A DNA stretch of 64,000 nucleotides, taken from NCBI GenBank assembly GCA_942493275.1, contig OW818687.1:992001-1056000 (forward strand). The letters are read 5' to 3'. Positions 50,568 to 58,649 of this stretch are shown here, piece by piece (positions within the stretch are counted from its first letter, which is position 1; the number at the start of each line of letters is the position of its first letter). This stretch comes from G942493275 sp942493275 (GTDB taxonomy: Bacteria > Actinomycetota > Coriobacteriia > Anaerosomatales > PHET01). Both the position numbers and the translations under genes were made by a program. The notes under the pieces are model-generated. The model worked only from the letters and a program-made list of their open reading frames with translations. It was not told the origin of the DNA and did no database searches.

Positions 50568-53216
50568 CTACACCACGAAACGGGCGCGGCTCCCACGCTC
50601 GCTCGGTGTGACCTCGAGCCGCGCGTCGATGCGCTGCCTGAGCTCCGGGACGTGGCTGATGATGCCCACGAGCCGGCCCTCCCCCGCAGCGACTCCCGCG
50701 AGGTCGAGGAGCATCCCGATGGCCTGGTCGAGCGACTCGGGATCGAGCGTGCCGAAGCCCTCGTCGATGAAGATCGTCTCGAGCCTCACTCCTCCGGAGT
50801 GCGCCTGGACCGCCTCGGCCAGACCGAGCGCGAGCGCGAGCGAGGCCTGGAACCCCTCGCCGCCGGAGAGCGTACCTGCGGGGCGCGCGCGATCCGAGTG
50901 CTCGTCGAACACAGCGAGGTCGAGCCCTGATGCTCGGCGGAGATCGTTGGCACCCTCGGCTCGCTGGAGCCGGTAGCGCCCTCCGCTCATCCGCTGAAGG
51001 TGCTGACTCGCGTGGCCGAGCACCTCGTCGAGGTAGCTCCCCAGCACGTAGCGCTGGAATGAGAGCTTGAGCGGGTTCTTGTCCTCGGCGACGTCAGCGA
51101 TGCGGGCCACGATGAGGTAGCGCTCGCGGAGTTCGGCTCCATCGGCGTCGAGCCTGGCGATGAGCTCGAGTGCGTCGCGGAACTGCTGGCGGTCCTTGCT
51201 GGCCGCGGTGACGGCGCTGGTGGCCTCGTCTCGGGCCTGCGCCGTCTCGGTGGCGGCGGTCTCGAGCGCTGCGAGGTCTGGAGCGGCACTCACGGCCTTG
51301 GCGGCAGCGGTCGCGCGCTTCACCCGGTCCTTGGCGGCAGCGAGCGCAGCGTCATACTCGCGCAGCTGCCCCTCAAGCGCATCGATCTCAGCGCCCGTGC
51401 GGCGAACCGCGAGGAACGCGGGTTCGTCAGCGAAGTCGGCGGCCTTGAGTGCGACGAGTAGCTCCTGTGCCGCTGCCTCGCTCTGGGCCAACACGGACTC
51501 GTGCACCTCGACTGCGGCGCCCCTGAGGGTCTCGGCCTTCTCGGCCGCGCTCTTGGTCGCGGCGTGGCGGGTGCGGCACTCCTCGAGCGCCTTCTCGGCC
51601 CGTTCGTTGGCGGCTGCCCCCTCGGCGAGCTCGGCCTTGAGCGCAGCGGCAGCGGCGCGGACGGCTTCGAGATCGGCGTTCGCGTCGACGAGCCGTGCCG
51701 CCTCCTCGGCGACGCGCTCGGAAGCGCCATCGACGCCGGCTTGGGCAGCGGCTACAGCTGCGAGCGCGGTAGCGTGCGCGGTCCGAGCGGCCTGAGCGGC
51801 GGCGCGGGCTGCGTCGAGCTCGGCGTCGTCGGCCGACTCCTCGGGCATCGTCGCCACCGCGGGGTGGTCCGTGCCTCCGCACACCGGGCACGGCGCGCCG
51901 TCCTCCAGCGAAGCTGCGAGCGCGGCTGCCTGGCACGCGCGCCAGAGCTTCTCGCAGCGTGCGGCTTCGGCGTCGGCCGACTCCACCCTCGCCATCGCCT
52001 CTTGCTCGGCCGAAATCGCGCGCTCGAGTGATGCCTGCGCCGTCTCGAGAGCCGCACGGGCCTTGCCGAGCGCTTCCAGCGCGGTGACGGTCGCGGCGGC
52101 CTCCTCGGCGCGAAGCCGCACGGCGTCAAGGTCGACGCCTCCCTTCGCGCCCTGCGCAGCCTCGAGCAGCTCGCACGCCTGCGCGAATGCCGCGGCCGCG
52201 GCCGGCAGCTGAGCTTCGAGCTCGTCGCGCTTGGCGACCGCGAGCACGAGCGCCTCCGCGCGATCCCGGCGCTTCACCCATGCGGCCTCCACGGTGAGCG
52301 CACGACGAGCAGCGCTCAGCGCGTCGCGCGTCGCAGCGACCTCCTCCGCACGGGCCTCGAGTGCGGTCAGCTGTGCGGCCGCGTCATCGCGTTCCTTGAG
52401 CGCAGCGGTCGCATCGCGCGCGGCCTCGAGCGCGGCGGCGGCTGCGGCGGCGTGCTCTGCGGCGGCGACCCGAACGACCTCGGCGGCCGCGACCGCCTCG
52501 GCTGCCTGAGCCTCGCGCCCGGACAGCTCCTCGACGTTCTCGGCTCCGGCGGACGCGAGCACGCCGGCACGCTTGTCGAGCGCGCCCTTGATCTCGCGGT
52601 CGAGCTCCGCTCGCTTGGACTTGAGGTAGACGGTGATGTCGGCAAACCGCTGGGTGCGAAACAGCTTGCGCAAGATCTCCTCGCGCTTCTTCACGTCAGC
52701 CGAGAGCACCTCGCGGAACTTCCCCTGCGGCAACACCACGACCTGTCTGAACTGGTCGTCCGAGAACCCGAGCAGGTCGACGATCGCGCGGTTGACCTCG
52801 CGCACGCCAGTCGCCATGACCTCGCCCTCGATCGCGGGGTCGGCGATGCCGGTCCGGCGCCACAGGGCGGCGTCGGGCTGGACGGTCGTGAAGCCGCCGG
52901 CAGCCCGCTTCTTGGGCCGATCCTGCCTGGGGCGCCGCCAGATCCGGTACCCCTCTGTTCCCACGGTGAAGTCGAAGGTGACCTCGGTCGCGGTGTCGGG
53001 GTCCGCGAAGTCGCTGCGCATCTGCTCGCCGGATCGCTCCTCACCGCTCGTGTCGCCATAGAGCGCGTACGTCATCGCGTCGAGGATCGACGTCTTGCCC
53101 GCCCCGGTGGGACCGTGGATCAGGAAGAAGCGCTTGCCCCCGAGCTCGCCGAAGTCGAGCTCCTGGGTCCCCGCGTACGGACCGAACGCCGTCATCGTGA
53201 GCGTCACAGGCCTCAT
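50568..53216 (-). CDS. sbcC: SbcC exonuclease subunit (Rad50-like ATPase)
   Basis: 882-aa SMC-type ATPase that with SbcD opens hairpins and trims double-strand ends. Walker A GPTGAGKTS at 34-42, long Ala/Glu-rich coiled coils, a zinc hook CPVCGGTDHP in the middle, and C-terminal signature LSGGEGFQASLALALGLAE with Walker B IFIDEGFGTLD. ATG overlaps the sbcD stop by 4 nt (ATGA). Confidence 0.95.
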   Translation of the reverse strand: MRPVTLTMTAFGPYAGTQELDFGELGGKRFFLIHGPTGAGKTSILDAMTYALYGDTSGEERSGEQMRSDFADPDTATEVTFDFTVGTEGYRIWRRPRQDRPKKRAAGGFTTVQPDAALWRRTGIADPAIEGEVMATGVREVNRAIVDLLGFSDDQFRQVVVLPQGKFREVLSADVKKREEILRKLFRTQRFADITVYLKSKRAELDREIKGALDKRAGVLASAGAENVEELSGREAQAAEAVAAAEVVRVAAAEHAAAAAAALEAARDATAALKERDDAAAQLTALEARAEEVAATRDALSAARRALTVEAAWVKRRDRAEALVLAVAKRDELEAQLPAAAAAFAQACELLEAAQGAKGGVDLDAVRLRAEEAAATVTALEALGKARAALETAQASLERAISAEQEAMARVESADAEAARCEKLWRACQAAALAASLEDGAPCPVCGGTDHPAVATMPEESADDAELDAARAAAQAARTAHATALAAVAAAQAGVDGASERVAEEAARLVDANADLEAVRAAAAALKAELAEGAAANERAEKALEECRTRHAATKSAAEKAETLRGAAVEVHESVLAQSEAAAQELLVALKAADFADEPAFLAVRRTGAEIDALEGQLREYDAALAAAKDRVKRATAAAKAVSAAPDLAALETAATETAQARDEATSAVTAASKDRQQFRDALELIARLDADGAELRERYLIVARIADVAEDKNPLKLSFQRYVLGSYLDEVLGHASQHLQRMSGGRYRLQRAEGANDLRRASGLDLAVFDEHSDRARPAGTLSGGEGFQASLALALGLAEAVQAHSGGVRLETIFIDEGFGTLDPESLDQAIGMLLDLAGVAAGEGRLVGIISHVPELRQRIDARLEVTPSERGSRARFVV

Positions 53217-54361
53217 CGGGCGGCCTCGCCTTCACGCTGTGCGAGCAGCTCGTGCAGGCCGGCGCGCTCGGCGTCGGACAGCTCCTCGCCCGTCGCGTAC
53301 TCGAAGAAGCGCTCGAACAACTCCTCGTCCGAGAGTGTCTCCACGTGGATGATTCCGGCCTCGGCTCCGGAGTCCGGCGCATCGATGTCGAGTCTGCGGC
53401 GCAGGCTCAGCAGGTTGGGATAGCGCTCGCGCAGGCGCACGTGGGCATCCGGCACCATCGCGACCTCGTCCAGCGTGATCTCGATGTAATCGTCCGGCGC
53501 CTCGTCGACCGCGGCTCCCAGCAGTACATCCTCGAACGTGCCTGTGATGCGGCGCAGGTCTCGGCGGGCCCCCAGCGGGACCCGCGTCACGCTTACGCCG
53601 CCTTCGCCGAGTTCGACCACCGACACGCTCTTGGCGTGCGACGCCTCGTCGAACGAGTACTTGAGCGGCGACCCGGAGTAGTGGATACGCTCGTCGCCGA
53701 CGTTCTGCGGACGGTGCAGGTGTCCGAGCGCCACGAAGTCGAATCCCTCGAACAGCGAACCGGGCACCGCTCCTGTGCCGCCCACGGACAGCCCCCGCTC
53801 AGACTCGCTCGTCAGCCCGCCTGCGACGAAGTGGTGCGTCACGAGCACCTGGCGCGGCTCTGCGGCACCGAAGCCGCGGATGCGCGCCACGCACTCACAG
53901 ACGGCGGCATCGTGGTCGTGGACGTCTGCCGCTTCCATCACCGAGCGCGTCTCGATGGGACCAGCGTACGGCAGCAACCAGAAGCGCACGGCCGCCTCAC
54001 CTTCGCCAACCACGGCCGAGCGGATCTCGGCAGTCAGCGCGCCGGCAACGTGCAGCCCTGCAGCCTCGAACACCCGCGCCCCGAACTCGATGCGCTCGGG
54101 CCCGTCGTGGTTGCCCGCGACCATGAGAACCGGCACGTCAGCGTCGCGCACGAGCCGCGCGAGCACGTCGTCGAGCAGCGCCACGGCCTCGGCTGGGGGC
54201 ACCGAGCGATCGTAGACGTCGCCGGCGATGACGACGGCGTCGGGCTTCTCGGAAGTGACGAAGTCGCAGAAGCGATCCAGCCACCACCGCTGGTCTTCGA
54301 GTAGCGACTGGCCGTGAAGCACACGCCCCAAGTGCCAGTCCGCCGTGTGGACGAACCTCAT
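53213..54361 (-). CDS. sbcD: SbcD exonuclease subunit (Mre11-like)
   Basis: 382-aa metallophosphoesterase nuclease. Metal-binding motifs: HTADWHLGR, VIAGDVYDRSVP, MVAGNHDGPER, VTHHFVAGG and ALGHLHRPQ. The C-terminal part holds the capping domain and the SbcC-binding helices. ATG 54361 with AGAGGGG upstream preferred; an ATG five codons upstream is possible. Confidence 0.95.
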   Translation of the reverse strand: MRFVHTADWHLGRVLHGQSLLEDQRWWLDRFCDFVTSEKPDAVVIAGDVYDRSVPPAEAVALLDDVLARLVRDADVPVLMVAGNHDGPERIEFGARVFEAAGLHVAGALTAEIRSAVVGEGEAAVRFWLLPYAGPIETRSVMEAADVHDHDAAVCECVARIRGFGAAEPRQVLVTHHFVAGGLTSESERGLSVGGTGAVPGSLFEGFDFVALGHLHRPQNVGDERIHYSGSPLKYSFDEASHAKSVSVVELGEGGVSVTRVPLGARRDLRRITGTFEDVLLGAAVDEAPDDYIEITLDEVAMVPDAHVRLRERYPNLLSLRRRLDIDAPDSGAEAGIIHVETLSDEELFERFFEYATGEELSDAERAGLHELLAQREGEAAR

Positions 54362-54440
54362 TCGATCCCCTCTCATGCGGCGCGCGCGAGGGTGACGCGC
54401 GCCGTGTGAAGCACCCTAGCAAAGGGCTCTGACATCCACG

Positions 54441-55196
54441 TCAGGTGGCGACCTTGCGCCAGCGTGTCACGCGCGACTCGAGCGCGTCGAGCGCCTCGTA
54501 GAGCACCACGCCGAGCAGTGCCATGCCGATGATCCCGGCGAACATGGATGGGTAGTCGAGTCGGCCCCACGCATCCACGATGTACCAGCCCAGGCCGTCG
54601 GTGCCGGCAATCGACTCGGCGAGAAAGAGCACGGCTATGGCGGTTCCGGTGCCGATGCGCAGCGCGGTGAAGATCTCGGGCAGCGCGGCGGGCAGCACGA
54701 CGTGGCGGGCGATCTGCGAGCGACCGGCGCCCAGCGAGCGCACCGATAAGATGCTGCCCTCGGGAACCGCCTTGGCGGCGTCGCGCGCGGTCACGAGTAT
54801 CTGGAAGAAGACGATGAGGCCGATCAGCGCGATCTTGGGCGCGTCACCCAGCCCGAGCAGCACGAGCAGCACCGGCAGAAAGACCACCTTGGGGATGGGG
54901 TACGTCAGGAAGATGATCGGCGCAAACACCGCGTCAGCGCGTGGGGATCGGCCGAGCGCCAGTCCCAGCGGGACCGCCGCCACGGTGCCTATCAGCATCG
55001 CCGCGAGCACGCGCCACAGCGACACGAGCATCTCGGGCCACAGCTCCGGCAGCTCCTCGGCGAAGGTCGAGAGCGCGAGAAGCGGCCCCGGCAGCGCCGG
55101 CGAGTCGACCGCGAGTGCGAGCGCCGCCCAACCCGCGAGCAGCACCACCACGGCGCCGAGGTAGTCGAGCAGCCGTCGCAGAGCCTCGGACCTCAT
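54441..55196 (-). CDS. ABC transporter permease (SsuC/TauC/NrtB-like)
   Basis: 251 aa, six TMs, with the coupling loop DAAKAVPEGSILSVRSLGAG and AALPEIFTALRIGTGTAIAVLF typical of nitrate/sulfonate/taurine permeases. Its start overlaps the ATPase stop. The substrate cannot be told from the permease. Confidence 0.9.
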   Translation of the reverse strand: MRSEALRRLLDYLGAVVVLLAGWAALALAVDSPALPGPLLALSTFAEELPELWPEMLVSLWRVLAAMLIGTVAAVPLGLALGRSPRADAVFAPIIFLTYPIPKVVFLPVLLVLLGLGDAPKIALIGLIVFFQILVTARDAAKAVPEGSILSVRSLGAGRSQIARHVVLPAALPEIFTALRIGTGTAIAVLFLAESIAGTDGLGWYIVDAWGRLDYPSMFAGIIGMALLGVVLYEALDALESRVTRWRKVAT

Positions 55197-55981
55197 CGGA
55201 CACCCCCGATCGCAGGTCCGGCGTGGACCGCGCCCTCGGCGGCGAGCAGCGCGCGCAGCTCGGCGCAGCGCTCATAGAACGCGGGTGCCGCGCGGTAGCC
55301 CTCGGAACCCATGAGCGGGTTGTCGACGATTGCCGCCACGCGACCCGGACGCGGCGTCATCACCACGACCCGGCGGCCGAGAAACACCGCCTCCTCGATC
55401 GAGTGCGTGACGAGTACCTGCGCGTGGCCGCGGCGGCGCCACAGCTCGAGCAGCGCGTCTTGCAGGTCCTCGCGCGTGAGCGCATCGAGGGCGGACAACG
55501 GCTCGTCCATCAGCAGCAGGTCGGCGTCGAGCGCGACGGCGCGTGCCAGCGCGAGGCGCTGCCGCATACCACCGGAGAGCTCGGCCGGGTAGGAGCGTCC
55601 GAACTCACCGAGTCCCACGAGCGCGAGCGCGTCGGCAGCCTGTCGGCGAGCGTCGGCCCGCCCGACCCCGCGGATCAGCAGGCCGAGCGCCGCGTTGTCC
55701 TCGACCGTCTTCCAGGGCAGCAGACCGTACTCCTGCAAGATCAGCGCGGTCTCACGCCGAGGGGTCGAGACCGGGGAGCCACCAGCCAGCACCGCTCCCC
55801 CGCTCGGGGCGAGCAGGCCGGTCGCGAGGAGCAGCGCCGTCGACTTGCCGCAGCCGCTCGGCCCGATGATGGCGACGGGCTCGCCCGGTGCGACGTCGAG
55901 CGAGAAGGCGTCGAGGGCCCGGACCGTGCGGCCCGAACCCTCGTACGTCATCGTCACATTGTCGAAAAGAAGCGCGCTCAC
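55193..55981 (-). CDS. ABC transporter ATP-binding protein (SsuB/TauB-like)
   Basis: 262 aa. Walker A GPSGCGKST, LQEYGLLPWKTVEDN, signature LSGGMRQRLALARAV, Walker B LLLMDEPLSALD, switch His in VTHSIEEA. GTG start 6 nt after the binding-protein stop. Functions with the flanking permease and lipoprotein. Confidence 0.92.
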   Translation of the reverse strand: MSALLFDNVTMTYEGSGRTVRALDAFSLDVAPGEPVAIIGPSGCGKSTALLLATGLLAPSGGAVLAGGSPVSTPRRETALILQEYGLLPWKTVEDNAALGLLIRGVGRADARRQAADALALVGLGEFGRSYPAELSGGMRQRLALARAVALDADLLLMDEPLSALDALTREDLQDALLELWRRRGHAQVLVTHSIEEAVFLGRRVVVMTPRPGRVAAIVDNPLMGSEGYRAAPAFYERCAELRALLAAEGAVHAGPAIGGVR

Positions 55982-55987
55982 GCGTCG

Positions 55988-57001
55988 CTACTCCGGCTTG
56001 ATAAGCGTGAGGTCCTCGTAGGTCACCTCGGCGCTCAGGTAGCCCTTGGTCTTCATCCACTCGAGGACCGCGCCGACCTGCTCCGACGTCGGGACCTGCG
56101 CGGTGGGATACGTGTTCACCTTATAGGTGGTCGCGAGCGACTCGGGAAGGCGCGCCTTCTCCACGAGCATCGGGCGGAAGCTCTCCGGATCGGCGTTGAC
56201 GTCTGCGACCGCTCGGTCCCAGACCTTCAAGAGCTCCTCGGCGGTGTCGATGCCGCCCTCGGCACGTAGGTACTCATCCGAGATACCCAGCACCGTCTGC
56301 GACAGGTTCGCCTTGGCCTTGGTGTCGTCGCCGAGCGTGGCGGCGCCACCCTCCTCAGCGAGCGAGAGGAACGGCTCGGGGAGTGCGGCGAACTTCAGCT
56401 TGCCCTGCATGAGCAGCTCGAAGCGCACCGGCACCTTCTTCACTTCCTCGACCTTGACCTGATCGGCGGGCACTCCGGCCTCGGCCATCAGGCCGTCGAG
56501 GACGTACTCCTGAATCGTGGCCGATGAGGTGCCGACCGGCTCGCCGGCAGCGGCGCTCACGTTAGCGTCGCTTTTGTAGTCGACGGTGCTCTTGGGCGAC
56601 GCCACGACGCCAAAGCGGCCTTCGGCCTGCGTTGCGCCGAGCATGACGGTGAGGATCGTGTTCTTGGTGCCCGATGCCTCCAGGTTCGTGGCGGCGATGA
56701 TGTCGCCCATGTAGGCGTCGATCGCGCCCGCGGCGAAGGCCGCGTCACGCTCCTGCGCCGCCTGGAAGACGACGATCTCGACCTCGGGGATGCCGGCCTC
56801 GGCGAAGTAGCCCTTGTCCTCAGCGACCCACAACGGGAGCGAGTCCTCGGTGGGGAGGGTGCCGATCTTGATCGGGGCGGGCGTGGCCGCGGCGGGAGCG
56901 GGCTCCTCGGCGGGCTTCTCGGCAGGGGTTGAACAACCGGTGAGTGCGAGTGCGGCCACCAGGGCGGCGGCGAGCAGGACGCTCATGAGGCGTCGGGTCA
57001 T
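55988..57001 (-). CDS. Substrate-binding lipoprotein of nitrate/sulfonate/NMT1-type ABC transporter
   Basis: 337 aa. Signal peptide with lipobox ALTGC, an acidic Ala/Pro linker, then an NMT1/SsuA fold beginning IKIGTLPTEDSLPLWVAEDKG. These receptors bind sulfonates, nitrate, thiamine precursors or similar small molecules; substrate not assignable. ATG 57001 with GAGGAG upstream; a long frame extension over the acetyltransferase gene is rejected. Encoded 19 nt after the GNAT gene in the same operon. Confidence 0.9.
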   Translation of the reverse strand: MTRRLMSVLLAAALVAALALTGCSTPAEKPAEEPAPAAATPAPIKIGTLPTEDSLPLWVAEDKGYFAEAGIPEVEIVVFQAAQERDAAFAAGAIDAYMGDIIAATNLEASGTKNTILTVMLGATQAEGRFGVVASPKSTVDYKSDANVSAAAGEPVGTSSATIQEYVLDGLMAEAGVPADQVKVEEVKKVPVRFELLMQGKLKFAALPEPFLSLAEEGGAATLGDDTKAKANLSQTVLGISDEYLRAEGGIDTAEELLKVWDRAVADVNADPESFRPMLVEKARLPESLATTYKVNTYPTAQVPTSEQVGAVLEWMKTKGYLSAEVTYEDLTLIKPE

Positions 57002-57020
57002 GCGATCTCCTCTCGGGGGG

Positions 57021-57623
57021 CTAACGAGCACAGACAGCGCGGCGCAGACGAATCTCGTCGCGCACCGGGATGCTGGAGAAACCGGGCGTGGCCGAGCCGT
57101 AGCGGTCGGCGACCTCTCCCACGGCGACCTCGTAGATGTGGAACCCGTGGCGCTGGAAGAAGTACAGCAGCGGGATGTCGTCGTTGGTGATGGCGGCGCG
57201 CATGGACGGCAGCCGCTTCTCGGCGGTGAAGTCCTCGGCGGCCTTGAGCAGCGTGGCGCCCACGCCGGCACCCTGGAACTCAGGGTACACGCTCAGGAAC
57301 AGCACCGACGCCTCGCCGGCGATGATGCGCAGCGACAGCAGGCCGACGAGCTCGCCCTCGTGCTCGGCGACGATGTTCACCGACTGGAGCACGTCGTAGG
57401 TGTGGCCGAAGATGTCGACGTCGGTCTCGCCGAGTGCGCGGTCGCAGATGAGCTCGATCTGGGCGCGGTCACCTTCAACAGCGCGCCGGACTTCGATCGC
57501 GACATCGCTGCGGTCCACGTGGTCGTGGCAACTGACAGTCATGCGTGCCTCGCCGGGCGGGAGGTCCTTGCCACAGACGGGGCAGCGATAGTGAGGATAC
57601 GGCAGATCAAACTCGGCGTTCAT
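57021..57623 (-). CDS. GNAT-family N-acetyltransferase with N-terminal Zn-ribbon-like segment
   Basis: 200 aa. Begins with YRCPVCGKDLPPGEARMTVSCHDHVD, a possible zinc site, followed by a GNAT fold with the acetyl-CoA loop PEFQGAGVGATLLKAAEDF and YFFQRHGFHIYEV. Acceptor unknown. First gene of the ABC-transporter operon, so it may act on the imported compound. Divergent from the HAD phosphatase; the 123 bp between them holds both promoters. Confidence 0.85.
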   Translation of the reverse strand: MNAEFDLPYPHYRCPVCGKDLPPGEARMTVSCHDHVDRSDVAIEVRRAVEGDRAQIELICDRALGETDVDIFGHTYDVLQSVNIVAEHEGELVGLLSLRIIAGEASVLFLSVYPEFQGAGVGATLLKAAEDFTAEKRLPSMRAAITNDDIPLLYFFQRHGFHIYEVAVGEVADRYGSATPGFSSIPVRDEIRLRRAVCAR

Positions 57624-57746
57624 GCGTCAGCACTCCAGATATCGTCACGGGCGGCCCGATGCCGCTCTCCAGTTATACCGCTACCTTGCGACACGCGGGA
57701 GGGTCGCCTCCGTGAGCGGCGCCTCTCCGAGCGGTATCATCGACCC

Positions 57747-58646
57747 ATGAGTACCTACCCCACACTCTCCGAGCATGCGGACGCACGCGAGGTTCTCGGC
57801 CGCGTCGAAGTGCTCTACACCGACCTCGACGGCACCCTGCTCGCCCGCGGAGGGTCCGTGCTGGCGAACCCGGACGGTCTTCCCTCGACGCTGACCGCCG
57901 AGGCGATCGTCGACGTGAACCGCGCCGGCGTCACGGTAGTGCCCGTCTCGGGGCGCACCCGCCAACAGCTCACCGAGGTCACGCGCCTTCTCGGCTGGTC
58001 GTCGTTCATCGCCGAGGTGGGCTCGGTGACCGTGCGCGGAGTGGGGCGACCGGGCACCGAGGTCGTCTACGACACCGGGTCCTGGCCCGACGGCGTGCTG
58101 GCGCCGGGCGAGACCCCCTACGAACGCATCCGTGAGTCGGGCGCGCTCGCCGCGTTGCAGCAGGCATTCCCCGGCCGGGTTGAGTACCACACGCCGTGGC
58201 ACCGGCACCGGGAGGGCACGCACCTGCTGCGCGGCTGCCTCGACGTCGCCGAAGCCCAGCACGTCCTCAACGGCCTCGAGCTGCCGGTCGCGATCCTCGA
58301 CAACGGGCAGGTCCACCCCGCCGAGCACGGGCTCGCCTGCCTCGAACCGATCCACGCCTACCACCTCACCGTACCCGGCATCTCGAAGGCTGCGGCGATT
58401 CGCGCGGACCTGAAGGCCCGGGGGCTCCGGCCCGATCAGGCCGCAGCGGTCGGCGATTCGGTCACTGACCTCGAGATGGCCTCGTCGGTGGGGCTCATGG
58501 TGCTCGTCGCCAACGCGCTTGAGTCCCCGAGCGTCGCCTCGGCGCTCGCGACCGGTGACTACCCGGACATCGCGGTCACGAGCCGCCCCCGCGGCGAAGG
58601 CTGGGCGGAGTTCGCGCGCCACTGGCTCGCAGCGAGGGCCGGGTAG
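57747..58646 (+). CDS. HAD-superfamily phosphatase (Cof/sucrose-phosphatase-like)
   Basis: 299 aa. Motif I YTDLDGTLLARGG, motif II VPVSGRTRQQL, motif III/IV GDSVTDLEMASSVGLMV; the cap region carries WHRHREGTHLLRG. It resembles HAD-IIB enzymes acting on sugar phosphates. ATG 57747 chosen; an in-frame extension covering the divergent promoter region and the GNAT gene is rejected. Convergent with the next gene (3 nt apart). Confidence 0.87.
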   Translation: MSTYPTLSEHADAREVLGRVEVLYTDLDGTLLARGGSVLANPDGLPSTLTAEAIVDVNRAGVTVVPVSGRTRQQLTEVTRLLGWSSFIAEVGSVTVRGVGRPGTEVVYDTGSWPDGVLAPGETPYERIRESGALAALQQAFPGRVEYHTPWHRHREGTHLLRGCLDVAEAQHVLNGLELPVAILDNGQVHPAEHGLACLEPIHAYHLTVPGISKAAAIRADLKARGLRPDQAAAVGDSVTDLEMASSVGLMVLVANALESPSVASALATGDYPDIAVTSRPRGEGWAEFARHWLAARAG

Positions 58647-58649
58647 CCC

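Noticed and set aside
56814..57746. Long N-terminal extension of the HAD phosphatase frame
   Set aside because: It covers the divergent promoter region and the antisense of the GNAT and binding-protein genes; the conserved protein starts at 57747.
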